Of a stretch of 64,000 bases of DNA, positions 35,082 through 46,577 are shown piece by piece (the stretch's first letter is position 1; each line of letters opens with the position of its first letter). Source of the stretch: Mobilicoccus pelagius NBRC 104925 (GTDB lineage Bacteria; Actinomycetota; Actinomycetes; Actinomycetales; Dermatophilaceae); the NCBI RefSeq assembly GCF_000247995.1, contig NZ_BAFE01000089.1, positions 1 to 64,000 on the forward strand, given 5' to 3'. The translations under genes and the position numbers were made by a program. The notes under the pieces were generated by a model. That model was not told the origin of the DNA. It made no database searches and saw only the letters and a program-made list of their open reading frames with translations.

Positions 35082-36115
35082 GCACCCCGACCCTCACCCG
35101 TGGGCGGCCGGCCGAGTCCCTCGACACGGCCGCCCGCGGGGCACCGGTTCGTCGCGGCGGCACCCCCGCCCTGTGCGCGCTGTTCGCAGGCGTCGCCGTC
35201 CTCGTCGTCGCCTCGCTCCTCGTCGGCGGGTACGACATCGACCCCCGCGAGATGGCCGACGACCCCGAGCAGATGCGGATGTTCCTCGTCTCGCGCGTGC
35301 CCCGCACCCTCGCGCTGGTCCTCGCCGCCACGGTGATGAGCGTCTGCGGCGTCATCATGCAGATGATCACCCAGAACCGGTTCGTCGAACCGACGACCGC
35401 CGGCACGGCCGACTGGGCCGGGCTCGGCATCCTCCTCACGCTCGTCCTGTGGCCGGGCGCCCCCGTCCTCGCCCGCATGGCCCTCGCGAGTGCCGCCGCG
35501 TTCATCGGCACCCTCGTCTTCCTCGCGATCCTCCGTCGCATCGCCGTCCGCAACTCGGTCGTCGTCCCCCTCGCGGGGATCATGCTCGGCGCCGTCGTCG
35601 GGGCGATCTCGACGTTCCTCGCCGGACAGTTCTCGCTCCTGCAGTCGATGTCGGCGTGGCGTTCCGGCGGTTTCAGCTCGATCGTCGAGGGCTTCTACGA
35701 ACCGCTCTGGGCCGTGCTCGTCGTCACCGCCCTCGCCTGGATCGCGGCGGACCGCTTCACCGTCGCCGGGCTCGGCGAGGACACGGCGACGAGTCTGGGC
35801 GTGAACTACCACGCCGTCGTGCTCCTCGGCACGTGCCTCGTCGCCCTCGCCACCGGGATCACGTCCGTCGTCGTCGGGTTCGTCCCGTTCCTCGGCCTCG
35901 TCGTGCCCAACCTCGTGTCGATGGTCCTCGGCGACGACCTGCGCCGGAACCTCCCCTGGGTGGCGCTCACCGGGACGGCGCTGCTGCTCGTCTGCGACCT
36001 CGTCGGCCGGGTCGTCGTCGCGCCGATGGAGATCCCCGCCTCGGTGATCCTCGGTGTCGTCGGCGCGGTCTTCTTCGTCGTCCTCGTCGTGAGGAGTCGT
36101 CGTGACGTCGGTTGA
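35078..36115 (+). CDS. Iron-siderophore ABC permease (FecCD family), first
   Basis: 345 aa from GTG at 35078, overlapping the upstream stop (GTGA). It is a FecCD-type channel subunit with about nine hydrophobic spans. RVPRTLALVLAATVMSVCGVIMQMITQNRFVEPTTAGTAD is the classic transporter segment. GFVPFLGLVVPNLVSMVLGDDLRRNLP contains the coupling helix that meets the ATPase. It forms a heterodimer with the next gene product. Relation is closest to YclN/FatD type. Confidence 0.94.
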   Translation: MSTPTLTRGRPAESLDTAARGAPVRRGGTPALCALFAGVAVLVVASLLVGGYDIDPREMADDPEQMRMFLVSRVPRTLALVLAATVMSVCGVIMQMITQNRFVEPTTAGTADWAGLGILLTLVLWPGAPVLARMALASAAAFIGTLVFLAILRRIAVRNSVVVPLAGIMLGAVVGAISTFLAGQFSLLQSMSAWRSGGFSSIVEGFYEPLWAVLVVTALAWIAADRFTVAGLGEDTATSLGVNYHAVVLLGTCLVALATGITSVVVGFVPFLGLVVPNLVSMVLGDDLRRNLPWVALTGTALLLVCDLVGRVVVAPMEIPASVILGVVGAVFFVVLVVRSRRDVG

Positions 36116-37112
36116 CCTCGCCGCGCCCGCCACCGCTGCGCGGCCCGCCCGGGCCGATCGTCCGCCTCGTCCTGCCCTGCGCCTCGCCGTCGCCGCCGTG
36201 CTCGCCGCAGGATGTCTCGGCCTCTACCTCTTCGCGTCCATCGTCGGCCCGGTCGACTTCGCCCTCTCGCTGCGTCTGCCCACGGCGGCCGCGATCCTCG
36301 TCGCCGCCTTCACCCAGGCCCTCGCCACGGTCGTGTTCCACACCGTCACCGACAACCACATCCTCACCCCGTCGATCATGGGGTTCGACAGCCTCTTCGT
36401 CCTCGTCCAGACCCTGCTCGTCACCCTCTTCGGCGGTCTGATCCTCACCGACCTCGACGGCGTCCCCCTCCTCCTCGCCCAGACGGGCGTCATGGTCGGC
36501 TTCGCGCTCCTCCTCTACCGGTGGCTCTTCTCGGGCACCTTCGCGAGCCTCCACGTCCTCCTGCTCGTCGGGGTCGTCGTCGGCATGGCGTTCCGCAGCC
36601 TCTCGACGTTCCTCGAGCGGCTGCTCCACCCCACCGACCACGACCTCCTGTCCGTCGAACTCTTCGGCCGGATCACCGACGTCCGCACCGACACCCTTCC
36701 CCTCGCGTTCGCCGTCTGCGTCGGGGCCGGGATCGTCGCGTGGCGCCGCCGTCACACCCTCGACGCGCTCCTCCTCGGCCGTGAGGCGGCAAGCGGCATC
36801 GGCGTCGACCACCGGCGCGAGATGACGATCACCCTCGTCCTCGTCGCCGTCCTCGTGTCGTTCTCGACCGCCCTCGTGGGACCGCTCACCTTCTTCGGGT
36901 TCGTCGTCGCCACCCTGGCGTACCAGCTCACCGGCACCTACCGACACGCCGCCGTCGTCCCCATGGCCACCGCGCTCGGCGTGATCCTCCTCGCCGGCGG
37001 TCAGTTCCTCCTCCAGCACGTCTTCTACGCCGCCGGGTTCCTCACCGTGCTCATCGAGTTCGTCGGCGGCCTGTGCTTCCTCGTCCTGCTGCTCCGAAGG
37101 AGAAGCCTGTGA
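36102..37112 (+). CDS. Iron-siderophore ABC permease (FecCD family), second
   Basis: 336 aa from GTG at 36102, overlapping the first permease by 14 bases. It is the second half of the channel. Landmarks are SLRLPTAAAILVAAFTQALATVVFHTVTDNHILTPSIMGFDS and SFSTALVGPLTFFGFVVATLAYQLTGTYRH, where the latter holds the ATPase-coupling loop. It resembles YclO. It ends in a basic tail whose stop overlaps the ATPase start. Confidence 0.94.
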   Translation: MTSVDLAAPATAARPARADRPPRPALRLAVAAVLAAGCLGLYLFASIVGPVDFALSLRLPTAAAILVAAFTQALATVVFHTVTDNHILTPSIMGFDSLFVLVQTLLVTLFGGLILTDLDGVPLLLAQTGVMVGFALLLYRWLFSGTFASLHVLLLVGVVVGMAFRSLSTFLERLLHPTDHDLLSVELFGRITDVRTDTLPLAFAVCVGAGIVAWRRRHTLDALLLGREAASGIGVDHRREMTITLVLVAVLVSFSTALVGPLTFFGFVVATLAYQLTGTYRHAAVVPMATALGVILLAGGQFLLQHVFYAAGFLTVLIEFVGGLCFLVLLLRRRSL

Positions 37113-37891
37113 TCACCTTCACCGACGTCACGAAGAGCTACGGGGCCACCCGGGTGCTCGGCCCCGTCAGCGGGACCATCCCCGACGGCGGCGTGACGAG
37201 CCTCGTCGGCCCCAACGGTGCCGGGAAGTCGACGCTCCTCATGATCCTCGGGCGCCTCCTCGACCCCACGACCGGCAGCGCGACCGTCGGTGGCCTCGAC
37301 GTCGCCACCGCGCCCCGCCGGGACCTCGCCCGCACCCTCGCGATCCTCCGGCAGGACAACCACCTCACCGCGCGCCTCCGCGTCGAGGACCTCGTCGCGT
37401 TCGGGCGCTTCCCCCACTCGGGCGGCCGCCTCACCCCGGAGGACACCGACCACGTCGACCGGGCACTCGAGTTCCTCGACCTCCTGCCCTACCGGCGGCG
37501 GTTCCTCGACCAGCTCTCCGGCGGACAACGCCAGCGCGCGTTCGTCGCGATGACGATCGCGCAGGACACCGACCACCTGCTCCTCGACGAACCGCTCAAC
37601 AACCTCGACATGGCCCATGCCGCGTCGATGATGCGGCTCGTGCGCCGCGCCGCCGACGAGCTCGGCAAGACCGTCGTCATGGTCGTCCACGACATCAACG
37701 TCGCCGCCGCCTACTCCGACCGCATCGTCGCGTTGCGCGACGGACGCATCGTCGCCGACGGCACCCCCGCGCAGATCATGGACCCCACGGTGCTCGGCGA
37801 CGTCTTCGGCCTCCGCATCGCCGTGCACGACCTCGACGGCGACCTCGTCGCCCTCCACCACACCGGCGTCCCTCTCTCCGCCGTCTCCTGA
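37109..37891 (+). CDS. Iron-siderophore ABC importer ATPase
   Basis: 260 aa from GTG at 37109; AAGGAG is seven bases upstream. It powers import by ATP hydrolysis. Walker A is GPNGAGKST, the Q-loop is in ILRQDNH, the ABC signature is LSGGQRQR, Walker B is HLLLDEPLNNLD, and the switch His is in VVHDIN. It is last in the SBP-permease-permease-ATPase operon (the subunit set of Bacillus YclNOPQ in another order). The GTGA overlap ties its translation to the second permease. Confidence 0.95.
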   Translation: MITFTDVTKSYGATRVLGPVSGTIPDGGVTSLVGPNGAGKSTLLMILGRLLDPTTGSATVGGLDVATAPRRDLARTLAILRQDNHLTARLRVEDLVAFGRFPHSGGRLTPEDTDHVDRALEFLDLLPYRRRFLDQLSGGQRQRAFVAMTIAQDTDHLLLDEPLNNLDMAHAASMMRLVRRAADELGKTVVMVVHDINVAAAYSDRIVALRDGRIVADGTPAQIMDPTVLGDVFGLRIAVHDLDGDLVALHHTGVPLSAVS

Positions 37892-37993
37892 CCCTCTCGG
37901 GTCGACAGGACGGGCACGTGCGGCGCCGAGGAATCCCCGACCGGCACGGCGCCGACAGCACGGCGCCGGCGCTCGGAGGACCCGACACACACG

Positions 37994-38029
37994 GCGAGGG
38001 CCGCCCGGGCGAACCCGGACAGCCCTCGC
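37994..38029. terminator. Terminator between the importer and acnA
   Basis: GCGAGGGC (37994-38001) pairs with GCCCTCGC (38022-38029), with an inner CCGGG/CCCGG stem, between convergent genes. Confidence 0.65.
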
Positions 38030-38043
38030 GAGAGGCGCGTGCC

Positions 38044-40848
<2,805 letters not shown>

Positions 40849-40938
40849 CTGTACTCCTTCGCGTTGAGTCCCGCGCGCCCGGTTCCACGCGCGTCCGGCG
40901 TCGTCGCCCGGCCCTCGGCCGGGCAGCTCCACCGAGTC

Positions 40939-40969
40939 TCTCGATATCGAGACATCTACGGTCATTCAA
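40939..40969 (-). promoter_or_regulatory. acnA promoter with overlapping palindrome
   Basis: On the minus strand TTGAAT (40969-40964) and TATCGA (40946-40941) are 17 bases apart. The 14-bp perfect palindrome TCTCGATATCGAGA (40939-40952) covers the -10 box, which suggests repression. Confidence 0.5.
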
Positions 40970-41073
40970 TCACATGCGTCGTGGCGGACGACCGCGTCAC
41001 TCCCGATCCTCTCGCAGTTCGGGTGCCGACGCGGCCCAACCCGCCGACCGATCCACGCGGCCCCCCGTGAGGC

Positions 41074-42429
41074 TCAGGCCGAGGGGACGAGCAGCGCGAT
41101 CGTCTCGACGTGATGGGTCATGGGGAACGCATCGAACGCGACGACGTCGGCGAGTTCGTAGCCGTGCCCGGCGGCGGTGGCGATGTCTCGGGCGAGGGCC
41201 GCGGGATCGCACGCGACGTAGGCGATCGCCCGCGGGTGCAGCGCGGCGAGGGCCTGCACGACGTCCGCTCCGGCGCCGGTGCGCGGCGGGTCGAGCACGA
41301 CGAGGTCGACCTCGTCCCCGCCCTCGACGAGGGGGGCGAGCTCGCGGGCGACGTCACCGTGACGGACCTCGAGCTGTTCGACGTCGGGCGTGAGCGCGGC
41401 GAGCGAGACGCAGGCCCGTTCGTCGCCCTCGATCGCGAGGACGGCACCGTCCGGGCCGACGGCGTCGACGATCGCCCGGGCGAAGAGGCCCACGCCGGCG
41501 TAGAGATCGAGTGCCCGCTCCCCCGGCTCCGGTCGCAGCAGACCGAGGACGTGGTCGACGAACGTCGCCGCCGCACCGGGGTGGACCTGCCAGAAACCGC
41601 GGGCGTGGACCTCGAAGTCGCCCTGCCACGCGGCGGCGTCGACGTGTTCGACGACGCACTGCTCCCCCGCCTCGACGCCGTCGATCTCGACGACGACGTC
41701 GTCCTCGACGGGGATCGGCACGAGGGTCGGCTCGCCCACCGAGGGGGCGACGACGTCGACGGCACGCATCCCGCTCCAATCGGCGTCGAGCACGCCGGTG
41801 CCGACGACGCCCTCGGTGGCGATGGGGCAGTCGGCGAGGGGGATGACGTCGTGGCTGCGCTGCGGCCGCAGACCGGCGCGTCCGGCCTCGTCGACGGCGA
41901 ACTCGACGCGGGTGCGCCACCGCAGACCGTCGGTGTCGCCCGGGACGGGGCGGACCTCGAGGTCACGGTCGATCTTGGCGAGCCGCGAGAGCTGGGTCCG
42001 CACGACCTGCGCCTTGAGGTGCCGCTGACGCGGGAGCGTGACGTGCTGGAAGTCGCACCCCCCGCAGCCGCCGGGCACGGCGACCGGGCAGCGGGGCTCA
42101 ACGCGATCCTCGGAGGGGGTGAGCACCTCGACGGCGTCGGCGAAGACGAACCGGTCGCCCTCCCGTCCCTTGGTGACGACGGCGCGCACCCGCTCGCCGG
42201 GGATGCCGTGGCGGACGAAGACGACCTGGCCCTCGACCCGGCCGACGCAGCGTCCGCCGTGGGCGATGTCGGTGAGGTCCAGTTCCGCCTCGGCGCCGAC
42301 GAGCGACTCCTTGTTCGGGGCGGGTGGCCGTTCGCGCCCGCGACGCCGATCGCCTCCTGCGCTCCGTTCCCGCCGGGGGCCGCCGCTGCGCCCCCGCCCG
42401 TCCCGTCGTGCGTCGTGTCCGTCGCTCAT
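41074..42429 (-). CDS. TRAM-domain class I RNA methyltransferase (TrmA/RlmD-like)
   Basis: 451 aa. It is predicted to methylate uridine-C5 in rRNA or tRNA. An Arg-rich N-terminal tail precedes a TRAM RNA-binding domain (VGAEAELDLTDIAHGG, VFVRHGIPGERV). An Fe-S cluster motif follows with cysteines in CPVAVPGGCGGCDF and CPIATEG. The Rossmann methyltransferase has ALDLYAGVGLFARA, LVVLDPPRTGAG and the catalytic Cys in YVACDPAALARD. The ATGA overlap with the permease upstream indicates co-translation, the same gene pair as Rv2690c-Rv2689c. Target base unknown. Confidence 0.92.
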   Translation of the reverse strand: MSDGHDARRDGRGRSGGPRRERSAGGDRRRGRERPPAPNKESLVGAEAELDLTDIAHGGRCVGRVEGQVVFVRHGIPGERVRAVVTKGREGDRFVFADAVEVLTPSEDRVEPRCPVAVPGGCGGCDFQHVTLPRQRHLKAQVVRTQLSRLAKIDRDLEVRPVPGDTDGLRWRTRVEFAVDEAGRAGLRPQRSHDVIPLADCPIATEGVVGTGVLDADWSGMRAVDVVAPSVGEPTLVPIPVEDDVVVEIDGVEAGEQCVVEHVDAAAWQGDFEVHARGFWQVHPGAAATFVDHVLGLLRPEPGERALDLYAGVGLFARAIVDAVGPDGAVLAIEGDERACVSLAALTPDVEQLEVRHGDVARELAPLVEGGDEVDLVVLDPPRTGAGADVVQALAALHPRAIAYVACDPAALARDIATAAGHGYELADVVAFDAFPMTHHVETIALLVPSA

Positions 42430-44450
42430 GCCTGACCGCCTCCCGGTCCATGCACCGTCTCCGGTGCGCCTGTCGCTCCGATGTACCTGTCCTCCACGCC
42501 CTCCGAGCTCCGGAGCTGCCACGGCACGGAGACGACCATGACGCCGGGGGTGAAGAGGAGCGCCGCCTTGAGTCGCAGGGCGCTCTGGTTGTGGAGGATG
42601 TGCTCCCACCAGTGACCGACGACGTACTCCGGCACGTAGACCGTGACGACGTCGCGGGGGTTGCTGCTGCGGATCGACCGGACGTAGTCGGTGACCGGCC
42701 GGGTGATCTCGCGATAGGGCGAGTCGAGGAGCTTGAGCGGGACGGGCACCTGGAGGGCGTCCCACTCGGCGATGAGCTCGTCGCTGCGTTCCTGGTCGAC
42801 GGCGACCGACACCGCCTCGAGGACGGAGGGCCGGCAGGCCCGCGCGTAGGCGAGGGCCCGCGTCGTCGGCTTGTGGAGCTTGCTCACGAGGACGACGGCG
42901 TGCACGTGGGAGGGCAGCGCCCGCTCCGTCCGCGCGTCGGGCGAGAGTTCGAGCTCCTCCGACACGCGCCGGTAGTGCTTGTCGATCGCGAGCATGATGA
43001 AGAAGAGGACGATCATCGCGGCGATCGCGAACCCGGCGCCGCGGACGAACTTCGTCGCGAGGACGACGAGGAGGACGACGCCCGACATCGTCGCGCCGAC
43101 GACGTTGACGACGCGTGACCGCATCATCCGGGCCCGCTCCTTGGGGTCGTTCTCCTCGTCGAGGCGCCGGTTCCAGTGCCGCACCATGCCGATCTGGCTG
43201 AGGGTGAACGACACGAAGACGCCGACGATGTAGAGCTGGATGAGCTGCGTCACCTCGGCGTCGTACACGAAGATGAGGAGCATCGCCGCGCCCGCGAGGA
43301 TGAGGATGCCGTTGCTGAAGGCGAGGCGGTCGCCACGCTGGGAGAGCTGCCGCGGCAGGAACCCGTCCTTGGCGAGCACCGAGGCGAGCACGGGGAACCC
43401 GCTGAACGCCGTGTTCGCGGCGAGGATGAGGATGATGCCGGTGCAGATCGCGATGAACGCGACGCCGAGCGGGAACCCGTCGAAGACGGTCGTCGCGAGC
43501 TGCCCGATGATCGTCTCCTGCACGTAGGAGGGCCCGACCGGGACACCGTCGCGGTACAGCTGGGTCGCGGGGTTCTCCGCGAACTGCACGCCCGTGCGGC
43601 GGGCGAGCGAGATGATCGACATGAGCATGACGACGGAGATCGTGCCCATCATGACGAGCGTCGTCGCGGCGTTGCGGCTCTTCGGCGGTTTGAACGCGGG
43701 CACACCGTTGCTGATCGCCTCGACGCCCGTGAGCGCGGCACAGCCCGACGAGAACGCCCGCAGCATGAGGAACATGAACGCGACACCCGTGAGCAGTTCG
43801 TACCCCGGCTCGGGACGCAGCTCGAACCCGGCGCTGGGCGCCTGCGGCAGGGTGCCCGTCGCCGCCCGCACGTTGCCCCAGATCGTCATCCCGAGGATGC
43901 CGATCATGAACGCGTACGTGGGGATCGCGAACGCCGTGCCCGACTCGCGCACGCCGCGCAGGTTGATCGTCGTGAGGAGCGCGACGAGCCCGAGCGCCAC
44001 CCACACCTCGTGGCCCCGGACGAACGGTAGCGCCGCCGCGGCGTTCTGCACGCCGGAGCTCACCGACACGGCCACCGTGAGCACGTAGTCGACGAGCAGT
44101 GCGCTCGCCACCGTGACGCCCGCACGCGGTCCGAGATTGACGGTCGCCACCTCGTAGTCACCGCCGCCGGAGGGGTAGGCGTGGACGTTCTGGCGGTAGC
44201 TCATGACGACGACGACCATGACGAACACGACGCCGAGACCGATCTGCCAGCTGTGCAGCGCGACCATCGTCCCACCCGCGATCGCGAGGGTCAGGAAGAT
44301 CTCGTCGGGAGCGTACGCGACGGAGGACAACGCGTCGCTCGCGAACACCGGCAGCGCGATGCGCTTCGGCAGCAACGTCTCTCCCAGGCGATCGCTACGG
44401 ATCGCGCGACCGACGAGCAGTCGCTTGAGGGCACGGGTCAGATCGGACAC
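42426..44450 (-). CDS. APC-superfamily permease with a long cytosolic domain
   Basis: 674 aa from GTG at 44450. The first 480 residues hold 12 or so spans of the APC fold: PVFASDALSSVAYAPDEIFLTLA near the start and a GGGDYEVATVNLG loop, GVEAISNGVPAFKPPKSRNAATT and AANTAFSGFPVLASVLAKDGFLPRQL. The last 190 residues form a soluble Usp-like domain (AVVLVSKLHKPTTRALAYARA, VTVYVPEYVVGHWWEHIL). The substrate is often annotated as amino acids; such proteins beside TrkA are also suspected K+ carriers (KimA-like). It faces trkA across 81 bases. Confidence 0.9.
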   Translation of the reverse strand: MSDLTRALKRLLVGRAIRSDRLGETLLPKRIALPVFASDALSSVAYAPDEIFLTLAIAGGTMVALHSWQIGLGVVFVMVVVVMSYRQNVHAYPSGGGDYEVATVNLGPRAGVTVASALLVDYVLTVAVSVSSGVQNAAAALPFVRGHEVWVALGLVALLTTINLRGVRESGTAFAIPTYAFMIGILGMTIWGNVRAATGTLPQAPSAGFELRPEPGYELLTGVAFMFLMLRAFSSGCAALTGVEAISNGVPAFKPPKSRNAATTLVMMGTISVVMLMSIISLARRTGVQFAENPATQLYRDGVPVGPSYVQETIIGQLATTVFDGFPLGVAFIAICTGIILILAANTAFSGFPVLASVLAKDGFLPRQLSQRGDRLAFSNGILILAGAAMLLIFVYDAEVTQLIQLYIVGVFVSFTLSQIGMVRHWNRRLDEENDPKERARMMRSRVVNVVGATMSGVVLLVVLATKFVRGAGFAIAAMIVLFFIMLAIDKHYRRVSEELELSPDARTERALPSHVHAVVLVSKLHKPTTRALAYARACRPSVLEAVSVAVDQERSDELIAEWDALQVPVPLKLLDSPYREITRPVTDYVRSIRSSNPRDVVTVYVPEYVVGHWWEHILHNQSALRLKAALLFTPGVMVVSVPWQLRSSEGVEDRYIGATGAPETVHGPGGGQA

Positions 44451-44457
44451 ACCCCCA

Positions 44458-44463
44458 AATGTA
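44458..44463 (-). promoter_or_regulatory. -10 box, probable leaderless APC permease promoter
   Basis: TACATT on the minus strand ends seven bases before GTG 44450; the intervening bases TGGGGGT offer no typical Shine-Dalgarno distance. Confidence 0.45.
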
Positions 44464-44518
44464 GGCCCGCCGGGGCCTCGGACGCGCACGGGTGGCGACG
44501 ACCCTCGCCGTCACCGGC

Positions 44519-44524
44519 TAGCGT
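44519..44524 (+). promoter_or_regulatory. -10 box, probable leaderless trkA promoter
   Basis: TAGCGT ends seven bases before GTG 44532, back-to-back with the permease promoter. Confidence 0.45.
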
Positions 44525-44531
44525 GGGATCC

Positions 44532-45197
44532 GTGCACTTCGTCATCATGGGATGCGGCCGTGTCGGCGCCGCTCTCGCGCTCAGTCTCGAGGCCCGGGGG
44601 CACGACGTCGCCGTCATCGACCGCGACAAGGCCGCCTTCCGTCGCCTCGGCCCCGACTTCGACGGCCGCCGCGTCACCGGTGTGGGATTCGACCGCGACA
44701 CCCTCGTCAAGGCCGGCATCGAGCACGCCTACGCGTTCGCGGCGGTGAGCAGCGGCGACAACAGCAACATCCTCGCCGCCCGTGTCGCGCGCGAGACGTA
44801 CGGCGTCGACAACGTCGTCGCCCGCATCTACGACCCCGGCCGCGCCGAGGTCTACCAGCGCCTCGGGATCCCCACGGTCGGCACGGTGCGATGGACCTCC
44901 GACCGCATCCTGCGGCGGCTCCTCCCCCTCGGTGCGGTGCCCGTCTACACCGACCCGAGCGGCAGGGTCGTCCTCGCCGAGGTCCCCGCCCACGAGGCGT
45001 GGATCGGCCACCGGATGAGCGAGATGGAGTCGGCCTGTGGCGCCCGCATCGCCTACTTCACCCGACTCGACCGGGGCATGCTCCCCACGCCGACGACCGT
45101 CTACCAGGAGCTCGACGTGCTCCACGTCCTCTGCCAGGCCGACGAACTCCCCCAGGTCTCCGGCGTGCTCCTCGAACCGCCTGCGCGGCCGGACTGA
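44532..45197 (+). CDS. TrkA-type potassium regulatory subunit, first (CeoB-like)
   Basis: 221 aa from GTG at 44532. It is a cytosolic RCK protein that senses nucleotides and gates a K+ channel. RCK_N: FVIMGCGRVGAALALSLEARGHDVAVIDRD, with the acidic residue ending strand two that binds NAD(H)-type ligands. RCK_C follows the AEVYQRLGIPTV linker. The pair of trkA genes corresponds to ceoB-ceoC of M. tuberculosis in the same position. The second gene starts 46 bases downstream with its own AAAGGA, so they are probably one operon. Confidence 0.93.
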   Translation: MHFVIMGCGRVGAALALSLEARGHDVAVIDRDKAAFRRLGPDFDGRRVTGVGFDRDTLVKAGIEHAYAFAAVSSGDNSNILAARVARETYGVDNVVARIYDPGRAEVYQRLGIPTVGTVRWTSDRILRRLLPLGAVPVYTDPSGRVVLAEVPAHEAWIGHRMSEMESACGARIAYFTRLDRGMLPTPTTVYQELDVLHVLCQADELPQVSGVLLEPPARPD

Positions 45198-45243
45198 CCC
45201 GCTCGCCCGAGCTCGCCGGACCGATCCCCCCGAAAGGACCCCC

Positions 45244-46221
45244 ATGCGCGTCGTCATCGCCGGAGCCGGAAGCGTCGGTCGCTCCATCGCGCGCGAACTC
45301 ATCGAGAACGGCCACGAGGTCCTCCTCATCGACAACGACGCCGAGGACGTCCAGTCCTCCCGCGTGCCGGACGCCTCCTGGCTCCTCGCCGACGCCTGCG
45401 AGCTCACGGCCCTCGACGACGCCGGGCTCGACAACTGCGACGTCGTCGTCGCGGCCACCGGCGACGACAAGGCGAACCTCGTCGTCTCCCTCCTCGCCAA
45501 GACGGAGTTCGGCGTCCCGCGCACCGTCGCCCGCGTCAACAACCCGAAGAACGAGTGGCTCTTCGACTCGACCTGGGGCGTCGACGTCGCGGTCTCGACG
45601 CCGCGACTCATGACCGCCCTCATCGAGGAGGCCGTGAGCGTCGGTGACCTCGTACGGATCTTCGAGTTCTCCCGGTCGCAGGCGATCCTCGTCGAGCTCA
45701 CCCTCCCCGAGGGCAGCCCGTGGACGGGTCGGCTGGTCGCGGACGTGCCGTGGCCGGCGGACACCGTGCTCACCTGTCTCGTGCGGGAGCAGCGCGCCAT
45801 CGCCCCCAGCGGGGACGACGTGCTCGAGGTCGGGGACGAGCTCATCCTCGTCACCGCCGTCGACAAGGAACGCGAGCTCGCACGGCTGCTCAACCCCGCC
45901 TCGGTGCGCCTCGACGACGAGGACGACACGTCGGGAGGAGCACACGGCGTCGGCGGTCACCCGGGGTGGACCCCCGTGGGCGAACTCGCGCCGGATGCCC
46001 GGCTCCTCCTCACCACGGAGGGTGTCGTCGAGATGGGCCCCGACTCCCCCCACCCCGGCGACGCCGACACCTCGACCACCGCGGCGGTCGACGACGAGTC
46101 GCGTGCGTCGACGGCTCCGACCGAGGACACCCCGCCTCCGGCCTCGGTCTGGGCACCCGGGCGCGACCGGCCCTCCGGTCGGTCCCGCCGGGGCGACGAT
46201 CAGGTGGGCAGGATCTCGTAG
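45244..46221 (+). CDS. TrkA-type potassium regulatory subunit, second (CeoC-like)
   Basis: 325 aa from ATG at 45244. RCK_N: VVIAGAGSVGRSIARELIENGHEVLLIDND. RCK_C: SPWTGRLVADVPWPADTVLTCLVRE and DVLEVGDELILVTA. Partner of the first TrkA. Unlike the usual 220-aa size, about 105 residues follow the RCK_C domain (from LNPASVRLDDEDD). They are acidic, Pro/Thr-rich and without folded character, ending GRSRRGDDQVGRIS. The last 22 bases overlap the end of the OB-fold gene on the other strand. Confidence 0.93.
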   Translation: MRVVIAGAGSVGRSIARELIENGHEVLLIDNDAEDVQSSRVPDASWLLADACELTALDDAGLDNCDVVVAATGDDKANLVVSLLAKTEFGVPRTVARVNNPKNEWLFDSTWGVDVAVSTPRLMTALIEEAVSVGDLVRIFEFSRSQAILVELTLPEGSPWTGRLVADVPWPADTVLTCLVREQRAIAPSGDDVLEVGDELILVTAVDKERELARLLNPASVRLDDEDDTSGGAHGVGGHPGWTPVGELAPDARLLLTTEGVVEMGPDSPHPGDADTSTTAAVDDESRASTAPTEDTPPPASVWAPGRDRPSGRSRRGDDQVGRIS

Positions 46222-46559
46222 TCGGGGTTGAAGATCGTCCGCACGCCGCGTCGGCGGCTCATGCGGCCGCGCACGCGCAGGGTCGTCCCGGGTCGGATCC
46301 CCGGGATCGACCTGCGTCCCAGCCAGACGACGTCGAGCGTGCCGGAGCCGTCGTACAACTCGACGACGAGCTCCAGGGGCCCTCCGGTCGACGGAGGATG
46401 GGTGAGGTTGCGCACGACGCCGCACACCTCCGCAGGCCGACGGTCCTCCACGTCGGCGATGGGGGTGCCGTGCGCCCCCGTGCGACTCCGGACCTCCCGC
46501 GCCTCGTGCTCCTGCACGCGCCCGGCGATGCGGTCACGCAGGCGGTGGAGCAGGTTCAT
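46200..46559 (-). CDS. OB-fold nucleic-acid-binding protein
   Basis: 119 aa. The predicted OB fold resembles the anticodon/tRNA-binding or RecG-wedge type: AEVCGVVRNLTHPP, LELVVELYDGSGTLDVVWLGRRSIPGIRPGTTLRVRGRMSRRRG and IFNPDYEIL. It is conserved at this spot in Actinobacteria (Rv2694c). Its role is unknown; it lies downstream of DUF3710 with an 18-base gap, so they are likely co-transcribed. The 3' end overlaps trkA by 22 bases. Confidence 0.88.
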   Translation of the reverse strand: MNLLHRLRDRIAGRVQEHEAREVRSRTGAHGTPIADVEDRRPAEVCGVVRNLTHPPSTGGPLELVVELYDGSGTLDVVWLGRRSIPGIRPGTTLRVRGRMSRRRGVRTIFNPDYEILPT

Positions 46560-46577
46560 CGGTGGTTCCCGCTCACG

